Source: Desulfosalsimonas propionicica
GTDB taxonomy: Bacteria > Desulfobacterota > Desulfobacteria > Desulfobacterales > Desulfosalsimonadaceae
Length of the DNA stretch: 64,000 bases
Direction of reading: 5' to 3'
Assembly: GCF_013761005.1 (NCBI RefSeq)
Contig: NZ_JACDUS010000011.1
Location: 53,039 to 117,038 of the forward strand
The number at the start of each line of letters is the position of its first letter. Within the stretch, counting starts at the first letter, position 1. The notes beneath the pieces are model-generated. The model was not told where the DNA came from and ran no database searches. It saw only the letters and a program-made list of their open reading frames with translations. Shown here in pieces: positions 8,168 through 16,664 of the stretch. Position numbers and translations under genes: made by a program.

Positions 8168-8731
8168 ATGACCCTGTCACCGGAGAAAAACCCGAGCCCG
8201 ATTTTTCCGGAGAATTTGCTTGAAAATGCGGATGCGTCGCCGGCAGATTCCATTTGCTGGCGTATCGCCCATGTGAAAAGCCGCAGGGAAAAAGCCCTGG
8301 CCGGCTACCTGGCCGATCGCGGCATCGGCTATTTTCTTCCCATGGTCCGGCGCCGGCAGTCTTCGGCCAAACGGGAGCGCTACAGCCTGTTGCCATTGTT
8401 TCCGGGTTATTTGTTTTTTACGGCAGATGAGCCCGGCCGGTACACGGCCCTGCGCTCCAATCAGATCGCCCGGGTCATTGATGTTTCAGACCCGGTTACC
8501 CTGGTGCAGGAACTCCGCGGTATCCACCAGGCCCTTTGCTCGGGGCTTCCGGTTTTTCCGGCGGATTTTCTGCATCCGGGCAGGCGCGTGCGTGTCATCA
8601 AGGGCCCGTTAAAGGATGTTGAAGGCGTGGTGGTGCGCACGGACAAACACTTTCGCCTTGTGCTTTCGGTGACCAGCATCATGCAGTCGGTCTCGGTTGA
8701 GTTGGATTCGGACATGGTTGAGCCGGTTTAG
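8168..8731 (+). CDS. NusG paralogue (RfaH/UpxY-type specialised antiterminator)
   Basis: A 187-residue NusG-family protein. The N-terminal NGN domain begins at WRIAHVKSRREKALAGYLADRGIGYFLP and includes LLPLFPGYLFF; the C-terminal KOW motif is GRRVRVIKGPLKDVEGVVV. The 35-residue lead before the NGN domain and the position directly before a surface polysaccharide locus fit the specialised NusG paralogues (RfaH, UpxY, LoaP types) that bind RNA polymerase and promote readthrough of long polysaccharide operons. That role is inferred. The ATG at 8168 has AGAAAGG upstream; the longer open frame to 7829 overlaps the preceding gene and is not used. Confidence 0.82.
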   Translation: MTLSPEKNPSPIFPENLLENADASPADSICWRIAHVKSRREKALAGYLADRGIGYFLPMVRRRQSSAKRERYSLLPLFPGYLFFTADEPGRYTALRSNQIARVIDVSDPVTLVQELRGIHQALCSGLPVFPADFLHPGRRVRVIKGPLKDVEGVVVRTDKHFRLVLSVTSIMQSVSVELDSDMVEPV

Positions 8732-8746
8732 GACGGCTCAAACCTT

Positions 8747-8898
8747 GATGACGCCGTAAAAAATTCAATATCTGCGTTACACGCAATTTCTCAGAATTTC
8801 ACGTACGGATAAGTACGCTGTATTCTTTGAAATTGCGCAAGCCTTGATCTTGAATTTTCTACAGCGCCATCTGAAATCAGACTTTTTACAGGCGCATC
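8747..8898. repeat. Palindromic dispersed repeat, family 1, copy B
   Basis: The 125-bp core (8747-8871) begins GATGACGCCGTAAAAAAT and ends with the inverted equivalent, followed by the extra end-like module ending at 8898. Orientation is opposite to copy A. It lies 15 bp after the stop of the NusG-like gene and before the polysaccharide locus, so its hairpin could affect readthrough into that locus. Confidence 0.85.
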
Positions 8899-9089
8899 AA
8901 ACCTTGATTTTTGAATTTAAGTTGATGGCGGCACTAAAGACCCGTTTTTTTCATCCGAAAGGCAATAATTAAAGTTTGATCCCGGCTTGCCGGTCTTGAT
9001 TTACCTCTGTGGCTGTGGTATTTATTACGATTGATGAAACGGTTTTGCACCCACTACTGCAAGACAAATCTGCCAACTGGACCGTGTAA

Positions 9090-11030
9090 TTGAAAATCCG
9101 GGTTTCCAAAAACTTTTTTATCATTTTCTGCCTTGATATTTTATTGCTGATGGCCGCGCATTATGGCGCCTACCTTGTGCGTTTTGACTTCAGTGTTTCA
9201 AGCCGGGAGTTTGCGCCGTTTTTTACTCTTCTGCCCTATGTACTGCTCATAAAGATCGCCGCGTTTTATTGTTTTGATCTTTACAGCGGTATGTGGCGAT
9301 ATACCAGCTTAAATGATCTTTTCAACGTCATTAAGGCTTCCACTGCCGCCAGTGTTGCCCTGATCTTGTTTGTGCTGGCCAGATACCGCTTTGAAGGCTT
9401 TTCCAGGTCAGTTTTTTTGATTGATTACTGCTTTACTTTGATTGCCATTGCCGGGGTTCGCGTGGCCGCCCGGGTGATTTTTGAGCAGTCGGCGCGCCGG
9501 GCCGGGACAAAGGCGCTGTTTCAAAATCTGGTCAGGGTCTTGAGAGAAAAAAAGAGTGCGCCGCACAGAATCCTGATCATTGGTGCGGGCGACTGCGGGG
9601 AAAAAATTCTGCGCGAAATCAAGGACAATGCCTCGATTCGATACGAGGTGGTGGGTTTTCTTGATGATGATCGGGTTAAAAAGGGCAGAAAAATTCACGG
9701 GGTGCCGGTTTTGGACAAGATTTCCCGGCTTCCCAGGGTTGTTGACCGGCTGGGGGTTTCTGATGTGGTCATTGCCATTCCCTCGGCGGACGCGGCAAGA
9801 ATCCGCTCCATTGTTGAGCTGTGCAAGTACTGCAGTATCAAGTTCAAAACCGTGCCGGGCATGGGCGAGCTCATCGACGGCCGGGTCACGGTCAACGCCA
9901 TCCGGGATGTGGAGTTCCGGGATTTGCTCGGCAGAAAGCCTGTGGAACTGGATCAGGAACAAATCGGGGCGTTTTTAAAGGGCAAGACCGTTTTTGTCTC
10001 CGGAGCCGGCGGTTCCATCGGCAGGGGGTTGTGCCGGCAGATCTGCCGGTTTGCGCCGTCAAAGATCATTCTTTTTGAATGGGCGGAAAGCCCGTTGTAT
10101 GAAATCGACCTTGAATTGCGGCGCAATTATCCCAATGTTTCCGTAATTGCCCATCTTGGCGATGTTCAGCACATCAGGGAGATAGAAAACGTATTTGACC
10201 GGTTTTCCCCGGAGATTGTTTTTCACGCCGCCGCCTACAAGCATGTCCCCATGCTCGAGGCCCATCCGTGGAAGGCTGTGGAAAACAATATCATGGGCAC
10301 TGAAAACATGGTGGATGTGGCAGACCGTTATGGATGCGAAAAATTTGTTTTTGTCTCCACGGACAAGGCCGTGAACCCGGCCAATATCATGGGGGCCAGC
10401 AAGCGGGTCTCTGAGATGATCGTGCAGCACAAAAGCATGGCCGGAAATTCAGCCACCCGGTTTGTCACGGTACGATTCGGCAACGTGATCGGCAGCGCCG
10501 GCAGCGTGATTCCCTTGTTTAAAAAACAGATCAAAAACGGCGGTCCGGTCACGGTGACCCATCCGGAGGTGGTGCGCTATTTCATGCTCATCCCCGAGGC
10601 CTGCCAGTTGATTCTCCAGGCCGGGGCCATGGGCAAGGGCGGTGAGATTTTTATCCTGGAAATGGGCGCGCCGGTCAAAATCGCCGAAATGGCGAGGGAT
10701 TTGATCCGGTTTTCCGGGTTTGAACCGGATGTGGACATCAAGATCGAATATGTGGGCTTAAGGCCGGGCGAAAAGCTTTACGAAGAGCTGATGACCGATC
10801 ATGAAAATGTGGTGGCAACGGATCACGCCAAGATCATGGTTTTAAACTGCGCCAGTGTGGATGTGGAAATCCTGGATCCGTATTTTGCCATGTTAAAGCA
10901 GGCAGCCAGACAGAGAAACCAGTCCGCCATCCGCCAATACCTCCAATCCATTCTGCCCGAGTACAGCTGCTCCGGGCAGGCGTCCATGTTTTCGGCTGAA
11001 CCAAAAAAACCCCATGAAATAACAACATAA
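9090..11030 (+). CDS. Membrane-bound nucleotide-sugar 4,6-dehydratase/epimerase (WbpM/CapD/FlaA1 type)
   Basis: A 646-residue protein with four N-terminal membrane helices (within residues 1-130), a first Rossmann-like module starting RILIIGAGDCGEKIL at about 161, and a catalytic SDR domain with NAD(P) motif GAGGSIGRGL near 310. The catalytic set is the Ser-Met-Lys type typical of the FlaA1/WbpM family: STDKAVNPANIMGASKR contains the serine, methionine and lysine. Family members convert UDP-GlcNAc to 4-keto-6-deoxy sugars for surface polysaccharides. The start codon is TTG at 9090; no strong ribosome binding site is visible. It heads the locus continued by the Wzz-like gene. Confidence 0.9.
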   Translation: MKIRVSKNFFIIFCLDILLLMAAHYGAYLVRFDFSVSSREFAPFFTLLPYVLLIKIAAFYCFDLYSGMWRYTSLNDLFNVIKASTAASVALILFVLARYRFEGFSRSVFLIDYCFTLIAIAGVRVAARVIFEQSARRAGTKALFQNLVRVLREKKSAPHRILIIGAGDCGEKILREIKDNASIRYEVVGFLDDDRVKKGRKIHGVPVLDKISRLPRVVDRLGVSDVVIAIPSADAARIRSIVELCKYCSIKFKTVPGMGELIDGRVTVNAIRDVEFRDLLGRKPVELDQEQIGAFLKGKTVFVSGAGGSIGRGLCRQICRFAPSKIILFEWAESPLYEIDLELRRNYPNVSVIAHLGDVQHIREIENVFDRFSPEIVFHAAAYKHVPMLEAHPWKAVENNIMGTENMVDVADRYGCEKFVFVSTDKAVNPANIMGASKRVSEMIVQHKSMAGNSATRFVTVRFGNVIGSAGSVIPLFKKQIKNGGPVTVTHPEVVRYFMLIPEACQLILQAGAMGKGGEIFILEMGAPVKIAEMARDLIRFSGFEPDVDIKIEYVGLRPGEKLYEELMTDHENVVATDHAKIMVLNCASVDVEILDPYFAMLKQAARQRNQSAIRQYLQSILPEYSCSGQASMFSAEPKKPHEITT

Positions 11031-11063
11031 TCACCCATTTCAAACAGCATTCAGGAGCGCTGC

Positions 11064-12171
11064 ATGGCTGGCGACGAACAAGCAAAGAACCAGAGCAATC
11101 CGCAACTTCAAGGCTATCCGCCCACTGCCGGTTATGGCCCTGCAGAAGATGAAATTGACCTGGCCGACCTGGCTGCGGTGCTGTTTCGCTGGAAATGGGT
11201 CATTATCGGATTGACCCTGATTTTTGGATGTGCTGCTTTTGGTGCCACCTCTGTGATGACCGAGAAGTACCGTGCAGAGACAATCCTTCAGATCGGTCAG
11301 GTTCCGGTGCCGGAAAGGTCTGTCAGTCAGATTAAACAAGGGACAATCAATATTGAAATGAAAACCAGGGAAGAGGCTGCTGCAGAAAAGCTGCGCGGCT
11401 TTGCCCGGCAGGTCTTTGCCAACCCGCCATTTAAAGGAAGCACCGGATTTTCTCTGCAAAACGATCTTGCTGTTTCAGCTTCCGAAGACGGCGGCGGCAT
11501 TGTGGAAATCCGCCTGAAAGCGCCCCGTTCTGCAGACCCGCTTGATTTTTTGACCCGATTGAATGAAAAGCTGATCAAGGATCATGAGCAGATGATCCAT
11601 ATGGATCGCGCGTCGCTGAATTCCCGGATAACGGAGACAAAAAACCGGATCAAAGAACATCAGGCGAAAAAATCCAGTTTTTTAAAACGCATTGAAAGAC
11701 TCAAAAAAGAGGCGTCTTTTCTGAAACAGGAGCTTGAAACCGTCAGGGAACAGCTTTCCCGGCTGGTTCAGGCCGTCCATAATGCCGGCGCAGCCGCTGC
11801 CGGAGAACCATTGGAAACGTTTTTGCTGGGCACTGAACTGCACCGACCGCCAGGATCAGATTTATGAGCGGCTGACAACACAATTTCTGGAAAAAAGGGA
11901 AGACCTTTTCCTTGAGGCCGGCCGGGCAGATTCGGCGATCCGGGAAATGCAAAATGATCTGGAAATACTAACGCTGCAGAAAGACAATGTAAATCACACC
12001 AAAGTGCTTGTGCCGCCCTTTCTTTCAAAACAACCCGTCTCCCCCAACCTGGGATTAAACGTGATCCTGGCCCTGATGGCCGGGTTTTTCATGTCCGTGT
12101 TTCTGGCCTTTCTGCTTGAGTTCTGGCAGAGAAACAAAGACAGGATCAAAAGCTTGTCCGCACACCCATAG
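11064..12171 (+). pseudogene. Wzz-type polysaccharide chain-length determinant, frameshifted
   Basis: Two overlapping frames together make one Wzz-like protein of about 368 residues. The first (from the ATG at 11064) has the Wzz N-terminus DEIDLADLAAVLFRWKW, a membrane helix at about residues 46-64 and the start of a coiled coil. The second completes the coiled coil and ends with a membrane helix (LNVILALMAGFFMSVFLAFLLEF). They join in sense if one C near 11841 is removed, giving GTELTDRQDQIYE. This is either a real disabling mutation, a sequencing error, or less likely a programmed shift, since no classic slippery heptamer is seen. It follows the dehydratase gene by 33 bp with CAGGAG upstream. 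Confidence 0.75.
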
Positions 12172-12195
12172 AAAAGCGCCCGGATTCGGTGGAAA

Positions 12196-12345
12196 TACCT
12201 GATTCTTTGGTTTCGGCCCTTGCTTTTGCGGCCTTGTGTTTCGGCCTGTCATGTTTTTCACGTTATCCAGAAAGTCCTCGTTTCCCAGTGGGCGGCCGGT
12301 TTTGTCGTGCATTTTGATGCTGTCTTTGAATTCCGGAGACACAAT
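12196..12345 (-). pseudogene. Fragment of REP-associated tyrosine transposase (C-terminal part)
   Basis: The minus strand encodes a short stretch (DSIKMHDKTGRPLGNEDFL and then a basic GPKPKN tail) that matches the C-terminus of the complete transposase at 13523-14182, at lower identity. There is no start and no catalytic region. It lies directly after the polysaccharide locus and beside a REP-like sequence (TTCCGGAGACACAATACT at 12331-12348). Confidence 0.6.
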
Positions 12346-12347
12346 AC

Positions 12348-12543
12348 TTATTTTTTTGGCTTCGGGCCAGGTTTTCGCGGCCGGACCGTCTGGCCTGACA
12401 GTTTCTCGATGGTTTCAAGGAAAAGATCGTCTCCCAGTGGACGTCTAATCCGCATCCCCGAAAAAGGCCTTCTGCCGGCGGTTGCCCCGCTGGATCACAT
12501 GATGAGGGTAGCCGGGTATAACGATTCGGGATAAACGTGCCAT
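12348..12543 (-). pseudogene. Internally deleted REP-associated tyrosine transposase remnant
   Basis: The minus strand starts with the same N-terminus as the complete transposase (MARLSRIVIPGYPHHVIQRG) and, after about 32 codons ending FFGDAD, jumps straight to its C-terminus (RRPLGDDLFLETIEKL ... PRKPGPKPKK) in another frame. The central HUH and tyrosine region is missing. Ends match the complete copy closely, so the deletion looks recent. It is flanked by REP-like sequences on both sides. Confidence 0.75.
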
Positions 12544-12727
12544 AGTCTGACCATGCCCCTGGAAGGAATAAATTTCAAGATAATTCCGTATTATGTCCCT
12601 GGAATTCCAAATTCGTTAATTGCAAAAAGGATTGTCTCCTGTTAAATTAAATCAATATGCAAAATGTTTATATGTATTTAAAATGATGAACAAAGACAAA
12701 AGATTCAAAAGAGGAGGGGGTGTTGAC

Positions 12728-12946
12728 ATGAAAATCAAAGAGCAGACGATCAAAGCACTGGATGATTTGTCTGAAGCAGACCTCATGCTTGTAAACGAAT
12801 GGATTTATCAGCTAAGAACTTCCCGTTATTCCCTCAGCCCGCAGGAGGGCTACAAGATAACTTATGAACAGCTTCATGCAGCCACACAGAAATGTAAAAC
12901 AAGCCTCAGCAACGAGATTCAAAGACAGCGTGAGGATCGGCTGTGA
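12728..12946 (+). CDS. Putative antitoxin of a VapBC-type module
   Basis: A 72-residue, mainly helical charged protein (MKIKEQTIKALDDLSEADLM) encoded directly before a PIN-domain toxin. Its stop overlaps the toxin GTG start (GTGA), the usual arrangement for toxin-antitoxin pairs. GAGGAGGGGG lies upstream of the ATG at 12728. No DNA-binding domain is recognised with confidence. It is assigned as an antitoxin mainly from context and size. Confidence 0.7.
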   Translation: MKIKEQTIKALDDLSEADLMLVNEWIYQLRTSRYSLSPQEGYKITYEQLHAATQKCKTSLSNEIQRQREDRL

Positions 12947-13383
12947 ATCTTTTTCTCGATACTTCAGTGCTGGTGAAACTGTTTCAGGCGGAAAACGGTA
13001 CAAAGGCGGTTATGGACTGGGTAAGTACTGCCCGGAAAATCACACTTCTTGACCTTGCCAGACTCGAGTTTCAAAGTGCATTGCAACGGCTGCTGCGAAA
13101 TCAGGAGTTAAACAAGGATGACTATAACCTGCTTCAGCAGGGCTTCCGGGAAAGATGGGATTCTTTTAACATTCAACCGCTCAACCGCAAAGTCATTGAT
13201 GAAGCGGAACAGCTGCTTAAGAATTACGGCAGTCGAAATGGCCTGAGATCACTTGATGCTTTGCATGCTGCAGCATTTATATTGGTTGCGGAGAAAGACT
13301 GGTATTTTGCAGCGTCGGATAAAAATTTATGCGCAGTGGTATCTGATCTCGGATTTCAAGTCCTCAATCCTCTTGAAGAATAG
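12943..13383 (+). CDS. PIN-domain ribonuclease toxin (VapC-like)
   Basis: A 146-residue PIN-domain protein starting at GTG. The acidic metal-binding residues expected for the family are present: D6 in FLDTSVLVK, E42 in ARLEFQSAL, D105 in SLDALHAA and D126 in AASDKNL. VapC toxins cleave specific RNAs, often tRNA, and are held inactive by the cognate antitoxin, which here is the overlapping upstream gene. The sequence after its stop is partly repeated at about 16125-16200. Confidence 0.85.
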   Translation: MNLFLDTSVLVKLFQAENGTKAVMDWVSTARKITLLDLARLEFQSALQRLLRNQELNKDDYNLLQQGFRERWDSFNIQPLNRKVIDEAEQLLKNYGSRNGLRSLDALHAAAFILVAEKDWYFAASDKNLCAVVSDLGFQVLNPLEE

Positions 13384-13459
13384 AATTTTCCACTAAGATT
13401 GCCGGCTTGTTGTAAATGTCCGGACCCATTCTTACCCCCAGTCTCTGAAATCCGCAGCG

Positions 13460-13525
13460 CCCCCGAATAGAACCCGTAATTCCGGGGACACAATACTACC
13501 CGTAATTCCGGGGACACAATACTTA
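13460..13525. repeat. Two direct copies of a REP-like sequence
   Basis: The 20-bp unit TAATTCCGGGGACACAATAC occurs twice in tandem about 27 bp apart just beyond the end of the transposase gene. Inverted or degenerate versions occur at 12331, 12583, 14219, 15212, 15362, 15418 and 16210. Repeats like these are the expected substrates of REP-associated tyrosine transposases. Confidence 0.8.
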
Positions 13526-14182
13526 TTTTTTTGGCTTCGGGCCAGGTTTTCGCGGCCGGACTTCCCGGCCCGTCAGTTTCCCGATGGTTTCAAGGAAAAG
13601 ATCGTCTCCCAGTGGACGTCCTGTTTTGCTGTGCCGCTTGATGCTGTCTGCTTCCGCGGCCGGCATCCCGGAAGCCAGAAATTTTTCCCAGTTTTGGATG
13701 ATGTTAAGCAGCGGGGCTGCTTTGACCAGGTCGTCATCCTGATTTGACAGATGGGCATTGGCGCTGCTCCATGGATAATCCTCCGGATATTTAACTATTC
13801 CGGCCCTTACCGGGTTTAATTCCACATACCGGGCGGTTGCGATGAGATAGTGCTGGTCCATGGCATAGGAAGCAAAACGACCCTGCCAGAGATAGCCCCG
13901 CCAGCCCTCTCGGAAATTGATGTAGCGGGTATAGCGCCGGTGCGCTTCTCCAATGGCCTTTGCCAGTCCTGATTCATCGCCTGGGACCGCAATGAGATGA
14001 ACATGATTGGGCATGAGGCAATAAGCCCATATTTGTAGACCGAGTTTATCGCACCACTCCGCCATCAGGCGAATATACTGCCGGTAATCCGCATCTCTGA
14101 AAAAGGTCTTCTGGCGGCGGTTGCCCCGCTGGATCACATGATGAGGATAGCCGGGTATGACGATTCGGGATAAACGTGCCAT
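13523..14182 (-). CDS. REP-associated tyrosine transposase (Y1/IS200-like, RAYT)
   Basis: A 219-residue Y1-type transposase. It has the HUH pair in LMPNHVHLIAVP, and the helix EAHRRYTRYINFREGWRGYLW carries candidate catalytic tyrosines. The N-terminus RIVIPGYPHHVIQRGNRRQ and the domain order are typical for RAYTs, single-copy enzymes that mobilise short REP sequences. The ATG at 14182 is preferred over an upstream alternative at 14287, because remnant copies also begin with MARLSR. REP-like sequences lie at both ends (13477-13522 and an inverted one at 14219-14245). Confidence 0.88.
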   Translation of the reverse strand: MARLSRIVIPGYPHHVIQRGNRRQKTFFRDADYRQYIRLMAEWCDKLGLQIWAYCLMPNHVHLIAVPGDESGLAKAIGEAHRRYTRYINFREGWRGYLWQGRFASYAMDQHYLIATARYVELNPVRAGIVKYPEDYPWSSANAHLSNQDDDLVKAAPLLNIIQNWEKFLASGMPAAEADSIKRHSKTGRPLGDDLFLETIGKLTGREVRPRKPGPKPKK

Positions 14183-14218
14183 GATTAGATCATGGCCCAT
14201 GACTGGATGAAGTTCAAG

Positions 14219-14245
14219 AGAATTCTGTATTGTGTCCCCGTAATT
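14219..14245. repeat. Inverted REP-like sequence upstream of the transposase
   Basis: The sequence GAATTCTGTATTGTGTCCCC followed by GTAATT is the inverse of the downstream REP-like unit. Together with the copies at 13477-13522 it brackets the transposase gene. Confidence 0.7.
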
Positions 14246-14345
14246 GGACCAATAGAAAAGCCTGCGGATTCCGATTATCCTCTTCACTGGCTAAAGAGAT
14301 GAAGAGCAGCGGCCGATAGGAGACGCAGAGACAAAATTCTATGGC

Positions 14346-15206
14346 ATGAAAAAGGAGTCAGTGATGACGGTTTTAGAAGCGCCCCCGGAAGCCGCGGCAG
14401 AAGAAAATCCGTGTGCGGCATACAGTGAAACGTTAAAGCAGGTGTTTGCCCATATTCTGGCTGCAGATGACGCACCCCTGGCTGCCCGGCTGTTTTCCGC
14501 GGCCGCATTTGCTTTTGAGGTGGATGGGCTTAGGGGCCCAGACGGCCCGGATTTCACCGAGGACCGGCTGGCGGCGGAAATCGACCGGGTGGCCGAGCGG
14601 ACCTATGAACGGCTCTGGATGGAGCAGTTTGCTGTCCAGGAGCCGGACCTTGAGCTGCCCATGTCCATGGTCCAGTCTTTTCTGCTGGGCCGGATCAAGC
14701 ATTTTGCCCCTGAGTTTCGGGATCGCATAGAGGCGGCCTGGTCTGCCTGCGCGCCTGAATCCGCAGATGTTTCAGAGGGCGCGTTTCTGCAGGTGGCGCG
14801 CACAGACGGCCGGGCCCGTGTGCGCTGCCCGGAGCTGGCCGCAAAATACCGTAAGCACCGGGAGTATCTCTATGATGCGTTCGAGTCCCGGGTGGAGGCT
14901 CATTTGACCGATTTTGCCACGGGTTTTATGGCCGCGCGCAGCCCGGAAAACTATCGCAGCCTAACCTCTTTGGTCCAGGACCTGGTGCTGCACGTGATGA
15001 TCCTGAAGTTTTTCCTGGCCTGCGACCCTGTGCTTTCGGATCTGCACCCGGATACAAAGCAAGCTGATGAGCGGATAAAGGATGTGATTGACCACACCCG
15101 GACGGCCCTGGCGGATCAGCAGCCGGCCATGGAGAATCTTGAAAACATGGTTTTTGATCAGGGGCTGCAGGAATTGACCCACACCGGGCTTTTGATTTTG
15201 TTTTAA
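14346..15206 (+). CDS. Conserved-looking protein of unknown function
   Basis: A 286-residue soluble, helix-rich protein with no recognised domain. Notable segments are FTEDRLAAEIDRVAERTYERLWMEQFAVQEPDLELPMSMV near residues 70-107 and a C-terminal helical region with LTSLVQDLVLHVMILKFFLACDP. Composition and codon use match core genes of the window, unlike the surrounding repeats. ATG at 14346 follows a weak site; M7 at 14364 is an alternative. It is flanked on both sides by REP-like sequences, so it may be cargo or an old resident gene around which repeats accumulated. No function is proposed. Confidence 0.65.
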   Translation: MKKESVMTVLEAPPEAAAEENPCAAYSETLKQVFAHILAADDAPLAARLFSAAAFAFEVDGLRGPDGPDFTEDRLAAEIDRVAERTYERLWMEQFAVQEPDLELPMSMVQSFLLGRIKHFAPEFRDRIEAAWSACAPESADVSEGAFLQVARTDGRARVRCPELAAKYRKHREYLYDAFESRVEAHLTDFATGFMAARSPENYRSLTSLVQDLVLHVMILKFFLACDPVLSDLHPDTKQADERIKDVIDHTRTALADQQPAMENLENMVFDQGLQELTHTGLLILF

Positions 15207-15519
15207 GTTCCGGGAAGTTCCGGGGACACATATTGAATTCCATTGAATCCAATATTGTGGCACTGTAATTTCCCTTTTGCCGTGTGAATGATAACTTGTC
15301 TATAGATGGCGGTTCTCAATCCTATCCGCGAAACAGACGTTTCCGCAATTCTAATTCCAGATTGTGTGTCCCCGGAATTCTCGGAATTCTTTATTTATTG
15401 CCCCCACCCATTCTTTGAATTCCATATTGCGTCCCCGGAACTCCGGAATTTAAATACAGCTTGTAGTTTATGGCCTAAGAAGTTATAATTTAAAAAAATC
15501 TATTTAAAAGGAGCACAAG
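15207..15519. repeat. Non-coding stretch built of REP-like sequences
   Basis: This 313-bp stretch holds at least three degenerate REP-like units (about 15212-15240, 15362-15390, 15418-15450) with the shared core GTGTCCCCGGAATT or its inverse and frequent GAATTC. No gene is supported; the 60-codon open frame here consists of repeat sequence. Confidence 0.6.
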
Positions 15520-15744
15520 ATGATCAAAGAAATTATCAGGCCCCAATCACAGCAATATATGATTGAAATTCCAAAAGAATATTTGAATACAGATGTTGTT
15601 GTTTCCGTAGTGCCGCTTACTGAAAATACAGCACAAAGTGATGATCGCTTGAGTATCATAAAAAGAACTGCGGGAATATTGGCAGAGAGAAAAATAGATC
15701 CCGTGAAATGGCAGAAAGAAATAAGAAGTGAATGGGAAGGGTAG
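15520..15744 (+). CDS. Putative antitoxin of a second VapBC-type module
   Basis: A 74-residue protein with a short beta-rich N-terminus (QYMIEIPKEYLNTDVVVSVVPL) as in small antitoxins that bind DNA through a swapped-hairpin fold, then a helical tail ending WQKEIRSEWEG. AAAAGGAG precedes the ATG by 8 nt. It ends 3 bp before the start of the PIN-domain pseudogene and is AT-richer than its neighbours. The antitoxin assignment rests on context and size. Confidence 0.7.
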   Translation: MIKEIIRPQSQQYMIEIPKEYLNTDVVVSVVPLTENTAQSDDRLSIIKRTAGILAERKIDPVKWQKEIRSEWEG

Positions 15745-15747
15745 GCG

Positions 15748-16113
15748 ATGAAGCACCTTCTGGACTCCAACATTATTATTTACCATTTAAACGGGGAAAA
15801 GATAGCGTCAGATTTTCTTTCTGACAATATTAGCAAATGCGCTATTTCCTGAATTACATATGTTGAGGTTCTTTCTTTTGATTTTTCGGAGGAAGAGATA
15901 TCGGAAGTCAAAGAATTGCTGGAGAATTTTGTTGTTTGTGACACGAATGCGGCCATAGGCATCCAGTGTCTTAAAAATCGAAGATGTAAAAAGATCAAAA
16001 TACCGGACAATTTTATTGCGGCCACCGCTCAGATCAATGATTTAATTCTTGTAACCCGTAATGTGGAAGATTTCCGACACTTGGATATAAAAGTATTAAA
16101 TATTTTTGATTGA
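15748..16113 (+). pseudogene. PIN-domain toxin (VapC-like) with an in-frame TGA
   Basis: The frame from the ATG at 15748 encodes a PIN protein of 121 codons but has a TGA at codon 35 (15850-15852). Sequence on both sides is clearly one PIN domain: MKHLLDSNIIIYHLNGEK before, ITYVEVLSFDF, then IPDNFIAATAQINDLILVTRNVEDF after. The interrupted position is not a conserved cysteine and no clear hairpin follows, so a nonsense mutation is likelier than selenocysteine. Loss of a toxin while keeping the antitoxin is a common fate of such modules. A GAAGGG ribosome binding site is present. Confidence 0.8.
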
Positions 16114-16374
16114 CATATCTTCAGTATTAAAGTCCTCAATCCCCTTGCGCACTAGAATTTTTCAATAAAAATGCCGGCTGGTTGCGACGATCCGGCGCCA
16201 TTATTGCCCCGCAGCTTTTGAATTCCGTATTGTGTCCCCATAATTCATGTGTCCCTGTAATTCACGTGGGAGGGGTTTTTTCTCTTGACCTGGCCTTTTA
16301 ATGGGTGACCCCGTGAAACGGAATTCGGTTCGTGTTTCCGGAATTTTCGCGGAATTAAAGTGCCATCAAAAAAT
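16114..16374. other. Non-coding region with a vapC tail remnant and REP-like sequences
   Basis: At 16125-16156 the sequence encodes VLKVLNPLAH and a stop and closely resembles the 3' end of the first VapC gene (VLNPLEE). The similarity continues about 50 bp beyond the stop (AGAATTTT ... TGCCGGCTGGTTG). Further REP-like units follow at 16208-16260. No complete gene is present. Confidence 0.55.
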
Positions 16375-16402
16375 TAAAGAAATCTCCGGTCCTGGTCGAT
16401 AA
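16375..16402 (+). promoter_or_regulatory. Candidate sigma-28 (FliA) promoter of the flagellin gene
   Basis: TAAA at 16375-16378 and GTCGATAA at 16395-16402 are separated by 16 nt. The FliA consensus is TAAA-N15-GCCGATAA, so the match is one base off in the -10 element and one in spacing. It lies about 260 bp upstream of the flagellin start, which would give a long leader. Confidence 0.55.
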
Positions 16403-16664
16403 GCCAGATCAGGAAACAGAAAAAAAGAGACTGAAGGCACGATCGTTTATTTCAACCTGAAACCCATGTTTGATTTATTTGTTTAAAATTCATCAAGGAG
16501 GTGATGCCCGGGAAAAAAGATTTGAAGGAGAAAGCGAGTTCAGAGATTAAAAAGCATGAAAAAGCAGCAGAGAAAACAATTTTTTTAGCGGAAGGCCTTT
16601 TTACAGGCTTCCATTTCAAACAAGGGCACGGACGCCCGAATGAAAATTTTCAAGGAGGAAACAA

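Noticed and set aside
15306..15488. 60-codon open frame between the unknown gene and the second antitoxin
   Set aside because: It consists almost wholly of REP-like sequences and shows no domain or ribosome binding site.
15850..15852. TGA in the PIN toxin as a third selenocysteine codon
   Set aside because: The position is not a conserved cysteine in PIN domains and no clear hairpin follows within 40 nt, so a nonsense mutation is more likely.
12170..16370. Repeated short sequences as a CRISPR array
   Set aside because: Units are irregularly spaced, occur in both orientations, lack uniform spacers and have no cas genes; they match REP units of the nearby transposase.
16436..16465. Sigma-54 promoter before flagellin (GGCACGATCGTTTA)
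   Set aside because: The -12 GC is missing; the sigma-28-like site just upstream fits better.
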